Positions 1-6,983 of a stretch of 44,334 bases of DNA are shown here, piece after piece. The stretch lies in the NCBI GenBank assembly GCA_016717595.1, contig JADKFE010000057.1:1-44334 (forward strand), in the 5' to 3' direction. The notes beneath the pieces were generated by a model that was not told where the DNA came from, ran no database searches, and saw nothing but the letters and a program-made list of their open reading frames with translations. The stretch is from Deltaproteobacteria bacterium (GTDB lineage Bacteria; Myxococcota_A; UBA796; CAJQPC01). Each line of letters opens with the position of its first letter. Positions within the stretch are counted from its first letter, which is position 1. Both the position numbers and the translations under genes were made by a program.

Positions 1-468
1 ATCGACGATGAAGTACTTCGCGTGGTGGACGCCGCCCATGTGCGCCGGGCCGTCAAAACGTCGCACGGCGACGCCGGGCGTGGCCGCGAGCTGATCCACG
101 AGGCTGGGGTAGGTGGCGTAGAACTTCTCATCGGCGATGAGGCGCACGGCGACGCCACGTCCCGCCGCGTCGAGCACGGCATCAATCACCGGGGTGAGGC
201 GGCTGGGGGGCTCGTCTACGAGGTAAAAGTGCGCCAAGTCGAGGCTTCGCTGCGCGCTCTGCACCTGGGCCAACCACACCTGATCGGCGTCGGGCAGGTC
301 GTCTTGGCTGAGCGTGGTGCCCGTAGGCGCCGTCTCGAACAAGGTGAGGGCGCTCATCGACGCCTCAGCGCCGGCGTTTGTCGGCAGGCCACCCCGGCAG
401 GCGGGGCCTTGGAGGACCATGGCCAGCAGGAGCGGGGCCAGGAGGGTTGCACAGGAGCGGAGTGTCAC
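1..468 (-). CDS. Phospholipase-D-like protein, exported, C-terminus off the window edge
   Basis: The minus-strand frame stays open to the window edge, so only about the first 156 residues are present. A GTG at 466-468 gives a hydrophobic signal-like N-terminus (VTLRSCATLLAPLLLAM), then a Cys-containing stretch that could be a weak lipobox. Residues around 70-85 read VQSAQRSLDLAHFYL, the usual opening of a PLD-like fold. The last visible residues are HHAKYFIVD, a good match to the HxKxxxxD catalytic motif of the phospholipase D superfamily (cardiolipin synthases, nucleases, phosphatidyl transferases). The second HKD motif would lie beyond the edge. The substrate cannot be told from this half. 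It follows the membrane-protein gene ending at 524 on the same strand with a gap of about 55 bases, so it may be the last gene of that run. The exact start is uncertain because the ribosome binding site is weak. Confidence 0.75.
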   Translation of the reverse strand, partial: MTLRSCATLLAPLLLAMVLQGPACRGGLPTNAGAEASMSALTLFETAPTGTTLSQDDLPDADQVWLAQVQSAQRSLDLAHFYLVDEPPSRLTPVIDAVLDAAGRGVAVRLIADEKFYATYPSLVDQLAATPGVAVRRFDGPAHMGGVHHAKYFIVD

Positions 469-523
469 GCGCAGAGCCTACCGCGACTTGGCCCCGGCGA
501 GAACCGCCCGGGACCGCTTGGGC

Positions 524-2260
524 TCAGCTCGGGGTGAGGTTCACCCGCAGACCGTCCACGAGCAGCTCTCCCGAGCCTTTGGGCACGTCGATGCACAGCC
601 GGGCCCGGCCCGCGCCGGGGGGCGGGGTCACGATCTCTTGGATCGGCTTGCGGGGCGTGTTGCCGGAGGCGTGGGCGATGCTCGTCGCCAGCACCCCGTC
701 CATGGTGCGGCCCTGGTCATCCAGCCAGCGCAGCGTCACCCGGGCGCCGCCGAACTCCTTGGAGATCGCCGTGAGCTTCCAGAAGCCCTTCACCCGCACC
801 GGGCCCGACACCGCGATGCGCTCGACGGAGCAGACCTGGTAGGCGTCTTGGTCGGCGCGGAGGCGCAGCCCTTGGGCGGTGAAGTCCACACGCTGGGCGG
901 CGGTAGAGGGCAGGGCCATCCAGGCGCTCGAGCTGTTGGCGTCGAGCTGGCGATCAAAGGCCGTCACCGCAGGAGCGCTCGGCGCGGCGGTGGCGGCGGC
1001 GGTTTTCGGCAGCGGCGCGGGCAAGGAGTAGAGCGCCACGGTGGGGGAGACGACGGGCCGCCCAACCGGCCAGGCCCCGGCGCCAGCGCGCAGCGTGGTC
1101 TCCGCCTCGCTCATCCAGGCCAAGGTCGCGGCCACGCCGTCTGCGCCCTCGGAGACGAGGAGGCTGGGGCTGCCCAGGGCGTACCGGGCGCCTTCAGCGG
1201 CCCAGACCTCGGGGCCGCCGTCGCGCAGGCTCACCATCTTGACGTTGAGGCCGACGAGCTCGCTCGGCGCGAGGTCAAGCTCGACGGGGACGGCGATGAC
1301 CGCGCCGCCGACGTGCTGGGCGCGCACCTGGCTGAGCAGGACGCTGCGGCTGTCTTCAGGGCGCTGCACCCGCTCCACCAGCTCTGGCAAGGCCAAGGCG
1401 CCGGGAGAGAGCAGGGCGGCCCAAGAGATGATGCGCAGGGCGGAGCCCGCGACGGGGCCCTCAAGCTGGCGCCAGAGCCCACGCAGCACGCTCACGCCGC
1501 CGATGGCCGCGAGCAGGCAGAGGCTCGGCAAGCCGGGCAAGAGCGCGGTGACGTCATCGGCGTCGTGCCGAGCGGCCCACACGACGGTGGCGGCGGGCAA
1601 GGCGACGGTGAGCACGGCGGCGCCACGATCAGCGCGGGCGAGCAGCGCGAGGCCCACCGGCGCGAGCAGCGCCCAGAACGGCAAGGCCTCGGTGAACAGG
1701 ACGAAGAGCGCGCCGAACAGGCCCTCGGGGCGGGCGGCCACGGGGCTCGCGGCGACGGCGGTGGGCAAGAGGCTCAGCGGCGAGACGGCCAAGGCGGCGA
1801 CGGCGGCGGCGGTGAGCCCGGCGATTCGGCGGGCGTCAAAGGCCAACAAACACAGCGCGGCGACGGCGAGCACCACCAGCGCGGCCTCGGGGGCGGGCTC
1901 AAAGGTGAGGCGGATGCTCGCCGGGGCCAGGGCGAGGATGAGGCCAGCGATGAGGCCCTCCCGGCGGCCCACGAGGCGAGCGCCGGCGAGGGCGACGCCG
2001 GAGGCGCTGGCGATGCCCAAGAGCGCCACGACGAGGCGGGCCTTGAGCGCGGCGGCGGGGTCGGCGACCAAGGCGCCCGCGGACTCCTGGGCGCTCCAGG
2101 CGTAGGGGAGGCCCGCGCCGATGGCCGGGAGGCGGGTGGCCGCGGCGAGCAGGGCGGGGAGGCCAAACAAGGTGGCGGGGTGGTCCAAGAGCACGTTCGC
2201 GCGCTCCATCCAAGGGCTCAGCGCGGGCTCCATCGGCGTGTCGTTCTCAAGCGGGCGCAC
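524..2260 (-). CDS. Polytopic membrane protein, GT-C/ArnT-like, with C-terminal beta domain
   Basis: The predicted protein has about 578 residues. I chose the GTG at 2258-2260 because AAGGAG sits six bases upstream; the frame is open further upstream but has no better signal. Roughly residues 20-340 hold many hydrophobic helices with short loops, like the membrane half of GT-C glycosyltransferases (ArnT/PMT families). The C-terminal part, about 340-578, is soluble and beta-rich and ends in a region resembling a carbohydrate-binding or jelly-roll module. I do not see the acidic loop motif expected in the first luminal loop of active GT-C enzymes, so an enzymatic role is only an inference. It lies about 100 bases after dapB on the same strand. 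It could transfer a lipid-linked sugar or be a non-catalytic relative. Confidence 0.6.
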   Translation of the reverse strand: MRPLENDTPMEPALSPWMERANVLLDHPATLFGLPALLAAATRLPAIGAGLPYAWSAQESAGALVADPAAALKARLVVALLGIASASGVALAGARLVGRREGLIAGLILALAPASIRLTFEPAPEAALVVLAVAALCLLAFDARRIAGLTAAAVAALAVSPLSLLPTAVAASPVAARPEGLFGALFVLFTEALPFWALLAPVGLALLARADRGAAVLTVALPAATVVWAARHDADDVTALLPGLPSLCLLAAIGGVSVLRGLWRQLEGPVAGSALRIISWAALLSPGALALPELVERVQRPEDSRSVLLSQVRAQHVGGAVIAVPVELDLAPSELVGLNVKMVSLRDGGPEVWAAEGARYALGSPSLLVSEGADGVAATLAWMSEAETTLRAGAGAWPVGRPVVSPTVALYSLPAPLPKTAAATAAPSAPAVTAFDRQLDANSSSAWMALPSTAAQRVDFTAQGLRLRADQDAYQVCSVERIAVSGPVRVKGFWKLTAISKEFGGARVTLRWLDDQGRTMDGVLATSIAHASGNTPRKPIQEIVTPPPGAGRARLCIDVPKGSGELLVDGLRVNLTPS

Positions 2261-2357
2261 GGTGAACTCCTTGAGGGCTGATCCCGCGCCCCAAAAAGCT
2301 GGCGTGGTGTCGCTCCTCACCCCCTCCAAGACCCCACGAGCGGCTCAGCGGATCACC

Positions 2358-3173
2358 CTAAGTGCGCAGGCCCAACACGTCGATCATGTCGTAGAGGCCA
2401 GGAGGCCGGGCGACGACCCAACGCGCCGCGCGTAAGGCCCCCGTCGCGAAGGCCTCGCGTGACGTGGAGAGGTGACCCAACACCAGACGTTCACCGGCCC
2501 CGGCGAGGTAGACGGTGTGCTCCCCGGCGATGTCCCCGCCGCGAAGGGCGTGCAGGCCGATCTGTGAGGGCTCCCGAGGGCCGAGCATCCCGTGGCGCCC
2601 GTAGACCGCGTGGGAGTCAAAGACCTCGCCCCGGCCCATCGCCACGGCCTGCCCCAACGACAAGGCCGTGCCCGAGGGCGCGTCGCGCTTGTGCCGGTGG
2701 TGCATCTCGACGATCTCGACGTCGTAGTCGGGCAAGAGCTGGGCCGCCCGGGCGACGAGGCCCATGAGCAGGTTGACGCCGGTGGAGAAGTTCGACGCGA
2801 GCACGACGGGGGCGCGCTGGCCGTGGGCCTGAACCCCGGCGAGCTGCTCCGGGCTGAGCCCCGTGGTGCCCATCACCAAGGCTTGCCCGCCCAGCGCGGC
2901 GAGGAGCTCGCTGATGCCCTCGGCCAGGGAGAAGTCCACCACCACGTCGGCGCCGTCGTAGATCCCCGGGCGCGGCGCGTCTAAGGCGATGCCCGTCGTC
3001 CACTTGCCGCAGAGCTGCCCGGCGTCGGCGCCGCGGTTGGGGTGGCTCGGCCGATCCGTCGCCGCGACGAGCTGCAGGCCCTCATCCAGCAGCACTCCGG
3101 CGAGCACCATGCGGCCCATGCGACCCGCCGCGCCGTTCACGGCGATTCGGGTCATTGAACGCTCTTGGGACAT
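2358..3173 (-). CDS. dapB: 4-hydroxy-tetrahydrodipicolinate reductase
   Basis: DapB reduces the DapA product with NAD(P)H in the diaminopimelate/lysine pathway, in the cytoplasm. It supplies meso-DAP for peptidoglycan as well as lysine. The N-terminus carries the dinucleotide-binding glycine motif NGAAGRMGRM. The segment HHRHKRDAPSGTAL holds the catalytic His pair and Lys typical of the family, and NFSTGVN is also conserved. The length of 271 residues is normal. The ATG at 3171-3173 is preceded by GAGGAG seven bases away; a second ATG six codons in (MTRIAV) is possible but lacks such a site. The binding site overlaps the end of dapA, whose stop is 15 bases upstream, so the two are almost certainly co-transcribed and perhaps translationally coupled. 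Confidence 0.97.
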   Translation of the reverse strand: MSQERSMTRIAVNGAAGRMGRMVLAGVLLDEGLQLVAATDRPSHPNRGADAGQLCGKWTTGIALDAPRPGIYDGADVVVDFSLAEGISELLAALGGQALVMGTTGLSPEQLAGVQAHGQRAPVVLASNFSTGVNLLMGLVARAAQLLPDYDVEIVEMHHRHKRDAPSGTALSLGQAVAMGRGEVFDSHAVYGRHGMLGPREPSQIGLHALRGGDIAGEHTVYLAGAGERLVLGHLSTSREAFATGALRAARWVVARPPGLYDMIDVLGLRT

Positions 3174-3188
3174 CGTGACGCTCCTCGC

Positions 3189-4034
3189 TCACGCCTTGAC
3201 GTCGGCCAACAGCGCCGCCGTGGGCGACGCTCCTGCGGCCAAGGGGAGGCGGAGCTCGTTCTTACACAGCCCGAGGCTCGCGAGCGCGGCCTTACAGGGC
3301 ACAGGGTTGGAGTCAGAGAACAAAAACCGGGTGAGCGGCATCAGGGCGTGGTGCAGCGCCCGCGCGTCGTCCCAGCGGCCCTCGGCGACGGCGCGGGACA
3401 GCGCCACGCAGCGCACCGGATCGACGTTTGAGAGCACGGAGATCACGCCGCGCCCGCCGACGCTCAAGAGCGGCAGCCAGGTGAAGTCGTCGCCGGAGAG
3501 CACGCTCACCGACGTGGCGGCGATGAGATCCGAGCCGAGCTGCAGATCCCCCGTGGCCTCTTTGCAGGCGATGACGCCGGGCATCCCACACAGCTCGGTG
3601 AGCAGGCTCAACGAGAGCCGCTGCCCCGTGCGCCCGGGGACGTGGTAGACGACCACGGGCAGACCCACCTCCAGGGCGGCCTGGAGGTGCGCCTTGTGCC
3701 CGGCGGGGTTCGGCTTGTTGTAGTAGGGCAAGACGATGAGCGCGGCGTTCACGCCCAAGGCCGCGGCGCGCTCGACGTTCTTGACCGTGGAGCGGGTGCT
3801 GTTGGTGCCGCAGCCCGCGGTGACAAACGCCCGGCCCCGACCCAGCGCCACGGCCCGGGAGACGACGAGCTCCCACTCGGCGGGCTCTAAGGTGACGGAC
3901 TCCCCGGTGGTGCCGCAGGGCACCAGGCCATCGACGCCCGCGCGGAGCTGCCGCTCGATGAGCGTGTCCAGGGCGGCCTCATCGACGGCGTCGTTGACGA
4001 AGGGGGTGACCAGCGCCGTGTGCACTCCGCGCAT
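3189..4034 (-). CDS. dapA: 4-hydroxy-tetrahydrodipicolinate synthase
   Basis: DapA condenses pyruvate with aspartate semialdehyde, the first committed step towards diaminopimelate and lysine. The 281-residue product is a typical TIM-barrel member. GTTGES near residue 43 binds the substrate carboxylates. YHVPGRTG near residue 130 carries the catalytic Tyr and the substrate-binding Arg. CKEATGD near 160 carries the Schiff-base Lys. The start is the ATG at 4032-4034, with GAGG six bases upstream; the GTG one codon earlier would be too close to that site. It sits directly upstream of dapB and 36 bases after the stop of an outer-membrane protein gene on the same strand. Confidence 0.97.
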   Translation of the reverse strand: MRGVHTALVTPFVNDAVDEAALDTLIERQLRAGVDGLVPCGTTGESVTLEPAEWELVVSRAVALGRGRAFVTAGCGTNSTRSTVKNVERAAALGVNAALIVLPYYNKPNPAGHKAHLQAALEVGLPVVVYHVPGRTGQRLSLSLLTELCGMPGVIACKEATGDLQLGSDLIAATSVSVLSGDDFTWLPLLSVGGRGVISVLSNVDPVRCVALSRAVAEGRWDDARALHHALMPLTRFLFSDSNPVPCKAALASLGLCKNELRLPLAAGASPTAALLADVKA

Positions 4035-4070
4035 CACAGACCTCGGCGGCCTAGCCGCGGTTGGGAGAGC

Positions 4071-5438
4071 TCAGAACGTGAAGGTGCCGTACAAGCGGCC
4101 GCCGACGGCGGGGTTGCCGAAGCCCCCGCCGAGCTCCGCGCTCTCGTACTGCGAGAAGTAGCTGCCCGGCAGAAACAGCGCGCCGGTGCCCTTGAGGTAG
4201 AAGTTCTCGACGGGCTGGTAACGCAGGTTGACGTCGAGCTCGACGCCGTAGTTGGGCCGGCCCTCCTCGACGCTGGACGGGCGCGCCATACGCGCGGCGA
4301 ACACCGAGAGATCGCCGCTCACCTCATCCGTGAGCAGGTAGCCGACCTTGGGGTTGAGGTACATCGCGTTTGAGATGCCCTCGCCCGTGCGCACCGCGCC
4401 CAGCTCACGACCGCCGTTGGAGTCGTTGAGCACCGCGGGCTCTAAGGTGGGCATCGGCTCCTCAAAGAGCATGATCGTGGGGTTGTGGTCCCGATCAAAC
4501 GCGAAGGTGTGCAGCTCGCTGTCGTTCGGGTCTTGGTCGCCGCTGGCGTAACCGAGCTCCAGCGCGCCATAGAGCCGGTCACGCTCCACCGTCGCCGAGA
4601 CCATGGCGCCGATGGCGCTCACCCGCACGTCGTTCGCGCCGGTGTCGAGGTCACCCCGGCCCAACACGCCGACCACCTCGGCCTCAATCGTCGCGTAGCC
4701 CAGCTCCGCGAAGCCCCAGAGGTCGCCGGTGTAGCCGAGGTAGGTCTCGCCAAAGTCTTGGAAACGAACGCGGTTGTACAGCCCGAGGCCCACGGTCTCC
4801 CGGCGATAGGCGAGGGCGACGTCGGCGATGTGCATGTCGTCGGACACGCTCTTGAAGCCTTCGCTGACCGTCTCTAAGCCCGTGAGCAGGTAGATCGGGC
4901 CGACCTTGCTCTGAAGCTGCACGCGGTCGCCGGTGTCGCCGAACTCGTCTTCAGGGTCTAAGCCGTCGTTGAGCATGATCTGCGCGCCCCAGTCCAGGGG
5001 CATGCGGCCCGCGGAGAGCTTGCCGATGGGGGTGTAGACCTCGCCCCAGGCCCGGGTGAGGCTCACGTTGCGCAGGTACGAGCCGCCGTCGGCCTCGTCG
5101 TCGTAAGGCGCCACGCCGTCGGTGAACGCCAGGGGCACGGCGGAGTCGGTCCAGGTGTCGGTGTAGGTGTTCGGCGTGTCGCCCCACTCGCCAAGGGGCA
5201 GCATGTCGAGCTGGGCGTGAATCGAGACCTTGGAGTGCGCCCAGAACGTCGGCTGCAGGCGCAGGCGGTGGTCGGTCCAGGCCGAGGCGCCTTCAGCGCT
5301 GGCGTTATCGGCCTCGTCCGCCAACGAGAGCGAGTTGAAGACCAAACCACGGCCGCGGTAATGGCCTTCCCAGTCCACCTCACCGGCAAAAGACGGCGCG
5401 ACGGCGACGAGCAAGGTGAGGAGGGGAGCGCTCAGCAC
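4071..5438 (-). CDS. Outer-membrane beta-barrel protein
   Basis: The product has about 455 residues. The GTG at 5436-5438 follows GGAGA at good spacing and begins a clear signal peptide (VLSAPLLTLLVAVAPSFAG). Upstream in-frame codons would put a poor leader in front of it. The mature part alternates polar and hydrophobic residues in short strands with many Tyr, Trp and Gly (for example RLRLQPTFWAHSKVSIHAQL and KLSAGRMPLDWG) and ends in aromatic YGTFTF, the usual C-terminal signal for BAM-assembled barrels. It resembles the long barrel proteins common in myxobacteria and some porin/alginate-export-like families. I cannot assign a substrate. It is the first gene of the minus-strand run leading into dapA-dapB with only 36 bases between them, so read-through is likely even though the functions look unrelated. 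Confidence 0.8.
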   Translation of the reverse strand: MLSAPLLTLLVAVAPSFAGEVDWEGHYRGRGLVFNSLSLADEADNASAEGASAWTDHRLRLQPTFWAHSKVSIHAQLDMLPLGEWGDTPNTYTDTWTDSAVPLAFTDGVAPYDDEADGGSYLRNVSLTRAWGEVYTPIGKLSAGRMPLDWGAQIMLNDGLDPEDEFGDTGDRVQLQSKVGPIYLLTGLETVSEGFKSVSDDMHIADVALAYRRETVGLGLYNRVRFQDFGETYLGYTGDLWGFAELGYATIEAEVVGVLGRGDLDTGANDVRVSAIGAMVSATVERDRLYGALELGYASGDQDPNDSELHTFAFDRDHNPTIMLFEEPMPTLEPAVLNDSNGGRELGAVRTGEGISNAMYLNPKVGYLLTDEVSGDLSVFAARMARPSSVEEGRPNYGVELDVNLRYQPVENFYLKGTGALFLPGSYFSQYESAELGGGFGNPAVGGRLYGTFTF

Positions 5439-5542
5439 GGGACTCTCCACGAGGCAGACAGACGCAGGCAGGTAGCACAGCGCGGGGCGAGTCGCCACGC
5501 TGGGGCTTGACGCCGTCCGCCCAGTGGTGCGAAGATGGGGCC

Positions 5543-5788
5543 ATGCTCACGGTGATGAAGAAGATCTGGCGATCTTGGAAGGCGCTCGCGCACCACCTCG
5601 TCGCCGCCCAAAACTTCGTGCTGATGTCGCTCGTCTATTGGGTCGCGCTCGCGCCCGTGGCCTTGGCCTTAAAGCTCATCGGTCGCTCGGTCATCGCCCC
5701 GCCGCCGGAGAGAGACGCCCAGGGCAGCTTCTGGCGGCCCCGCGCGGCCCCTGGCTACGATCTTCAGCGCGCGAACCGCATGTTCTGA
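5543..5788 (+). CDS. Small single-pass membrane protein, SxtJ/DUF5989-like
   Basis: The product has about 81 residues: a basic amphipathic N-terminus (MKKIWRSWKALAHH), one hydrophobic segment (VLMSLVYWVALAPVALALKLIG) and a short polar tail with several prolines. This pattern resembles small proteins encoded beside carbamoyltransferase and polysaccharide clusters, but the similarity is from memory and general. The ATG at 5543 has a G-run only two bases upstream, so the start might instead be the ATG at 5555. It is divergent from the barrel protein gene and lies 42 bases before the ion channel gene, which may share its transcript. Its function is unknown. Confidence 0.6.
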   Translation: MLTVMKKIWRSWKALAHHLVAAQNFVLMSLVYWVALAPVALALKLIGRSVIAPPPERDAQGSFWRPRAAPGYDLQRANRMF

Positions 5789-5830
5789 GCGCCGTGGTGT
5801 ACGCTCTCCGGTCTGCCTGGAGCGTGCGTC

Positions 5831-6909
5831 ATGGTGAGCGTCCTGCGTGTGTGGTTCGTGGGGATCCTGTGTGTCTTCCTGGGGAGTCTCCCGACGGCGG
5901 CCTGGGCCCAAGACGAGGGTGAGCCCGAGGCGGCGGGGGAGGCCGAGCCCGCCGAGGAGGGCGTGAGGAGGGCGCCGAGGCCGAGCCCGAGGTGGTCTAC
6001 GAGACCCCGGAGCGGGTGAAGGTCGGCGTTCATCTCAGCGACATCCAGACCGTCGATCTGATGACCCACTCCTACGCCATGGACTTCTACGTCTGGTTTC
6101 TGTGGAAGAACCCCGATCTTGACCCGGCGAGCACCATGGAGATCGCCAACCCCATCGAGCAGTGGGGCCTGATGGTCACGCCGATCTATGAGGAGGCTGA
6201 AGAGCTGCCCGACGGCTCGCTCTACCAGGTGCTCCGCGTGCAAGGCACCTTCTCCAAGAAGATGCCCTTGTTCAACTACCCCTTCGATCGGCAGGTCTTG
6301 GAGCTGCTGATGGAGGACGCCCAGCACGACGAGAGCGCCGTGGTGTACGAGGTAGACCCGCAGTCGCCCACGGTGAGCCCCTCGGTGCAGCTCCCGGGCT
6401 ACCGCATCGGCGAGATCACCCTCACCGTGGAGCCCTGGAAGTACCCCACGGCCTTCGGTGACCCCCGGGCGGCCAGCGGCGCGAGCTACTCCCGCGCCAA
6501 GCTCAGCGTGCCGCTCTCCCGCCCGCCGGTGGCCTACTCCATCAAGCTGCTGTTGCCTGTCTTGGCCGTGATCCTCTGCGCCGGGCTGATGTTTCTGTTG
6601 CCCCCGGGCATGGCGGACGCCCGGGTGGGCGTGGGCATCACCGCGCTCCTCACCATCGTGGCCCTGCAGATGACCTTCTCCGCGGATCTGCCCGAGGTCG
6701 GCTACCTCATGCTCATGGACAAGGTCTACCTTCTGGCCTACACCTTCGTGATCTTGGGCCTCGCCGTGGTCGTGCGCACCACGAAGATGGCCGGCGCTGG
6801 GCAAGTGGATGAGGCCTGGGCGCTTCAGCACAAGCTCTTCGTCGTGCTGTTGGCGCTTTGGGGCGGCTCGATGGCGGCGCTGGTCGGCTTGGCGATGCGC
6901 GCGGGCTGA
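5831..6909 (+). CDS. Pentameric ligand-gated ion channel (Cys-loop family, prokaryotic), frameshifted
   Basis: A signal peptide (VWFVGILCVFLGSLPTAAWAQ) starts at the ATG at 5831, with GGAG eight bases upstream. After an acidic stretch the frame breaks between about 5954 and 5975; restoring one base joins it to the frame encoding the rest. The extracellular domain holds FNYPFDRQVLELLMED near residue 150, matching the Pro-loop of GLIC/ELIC-type channels, without the cysteines of animal receptors. Four membrane helices follow at about 236-257, 261-283, 296-318 and 334-356, the second starting ARVGVGIT. The M3-M4 loop is short, as in other prokaryotic members. The protein should form a homopentameric channel in the inner membrane gated by a ligand or protons. 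The Asp two residues before the M2 Arg matches the acidic -2' ring of GLIC and suggests cation selectivity, which is inference. The break is probably a lost G in a G-rich repeat. Confidence 0.88.
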
Positions 6910-6929
6910 GCGCCGCCGCGGGCCCTGCA

Positions 6930-6964
6930 TTCGGGGGCGGGACGAGGTACATTGCCGCCCCGAA
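6930..6964. repeat. Imperfect inverted repeat between channel gene and metH
   Basis: The left arm at 6930-6940 and right arm at 6955-6964 pair over ten positions with one bulged G, around a 14-base loop. It lies between the stop of the channel gene and the metH ribosome binding site. It may be a terminator or an RNA regulatory hairpin. There is no T-run after it. It is too small to be a cobalamin riboswitch and does not match the SAH riboswitch core as I remember it. Confidence 0.35.
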
Positions 6965-6983
6965 CCCGCCGCCTGGAGCCCCG

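Noticed and set aside
314..2281. Long plus-strand open frame of over 650 codons
   Set aside because: It is antisense to the GT-C-like gene, with Gly/Arg/Gln-rich low-complexity sequence expected from GC-rich codon patterns. The opposite frame has real membrane helices and a good ribosome binding site.
5507..5537. Possible promoter (TTGACG, 18 bases, GAAGAT) before the small membrane protein
   Set aside because: The -10 match is poor, and it would leave almost no leader before the ATG. In such GC-rich DNA this is near chance.
6910..6983. Riboswitch (cobalamin, SAM or SAH) in front of metH
   Set aside because: The gap is only 74 bases, too short for a cobalamin riboswitch. The only structure seen is one imperfect stem, and no known SAH or SAM core was recognised.
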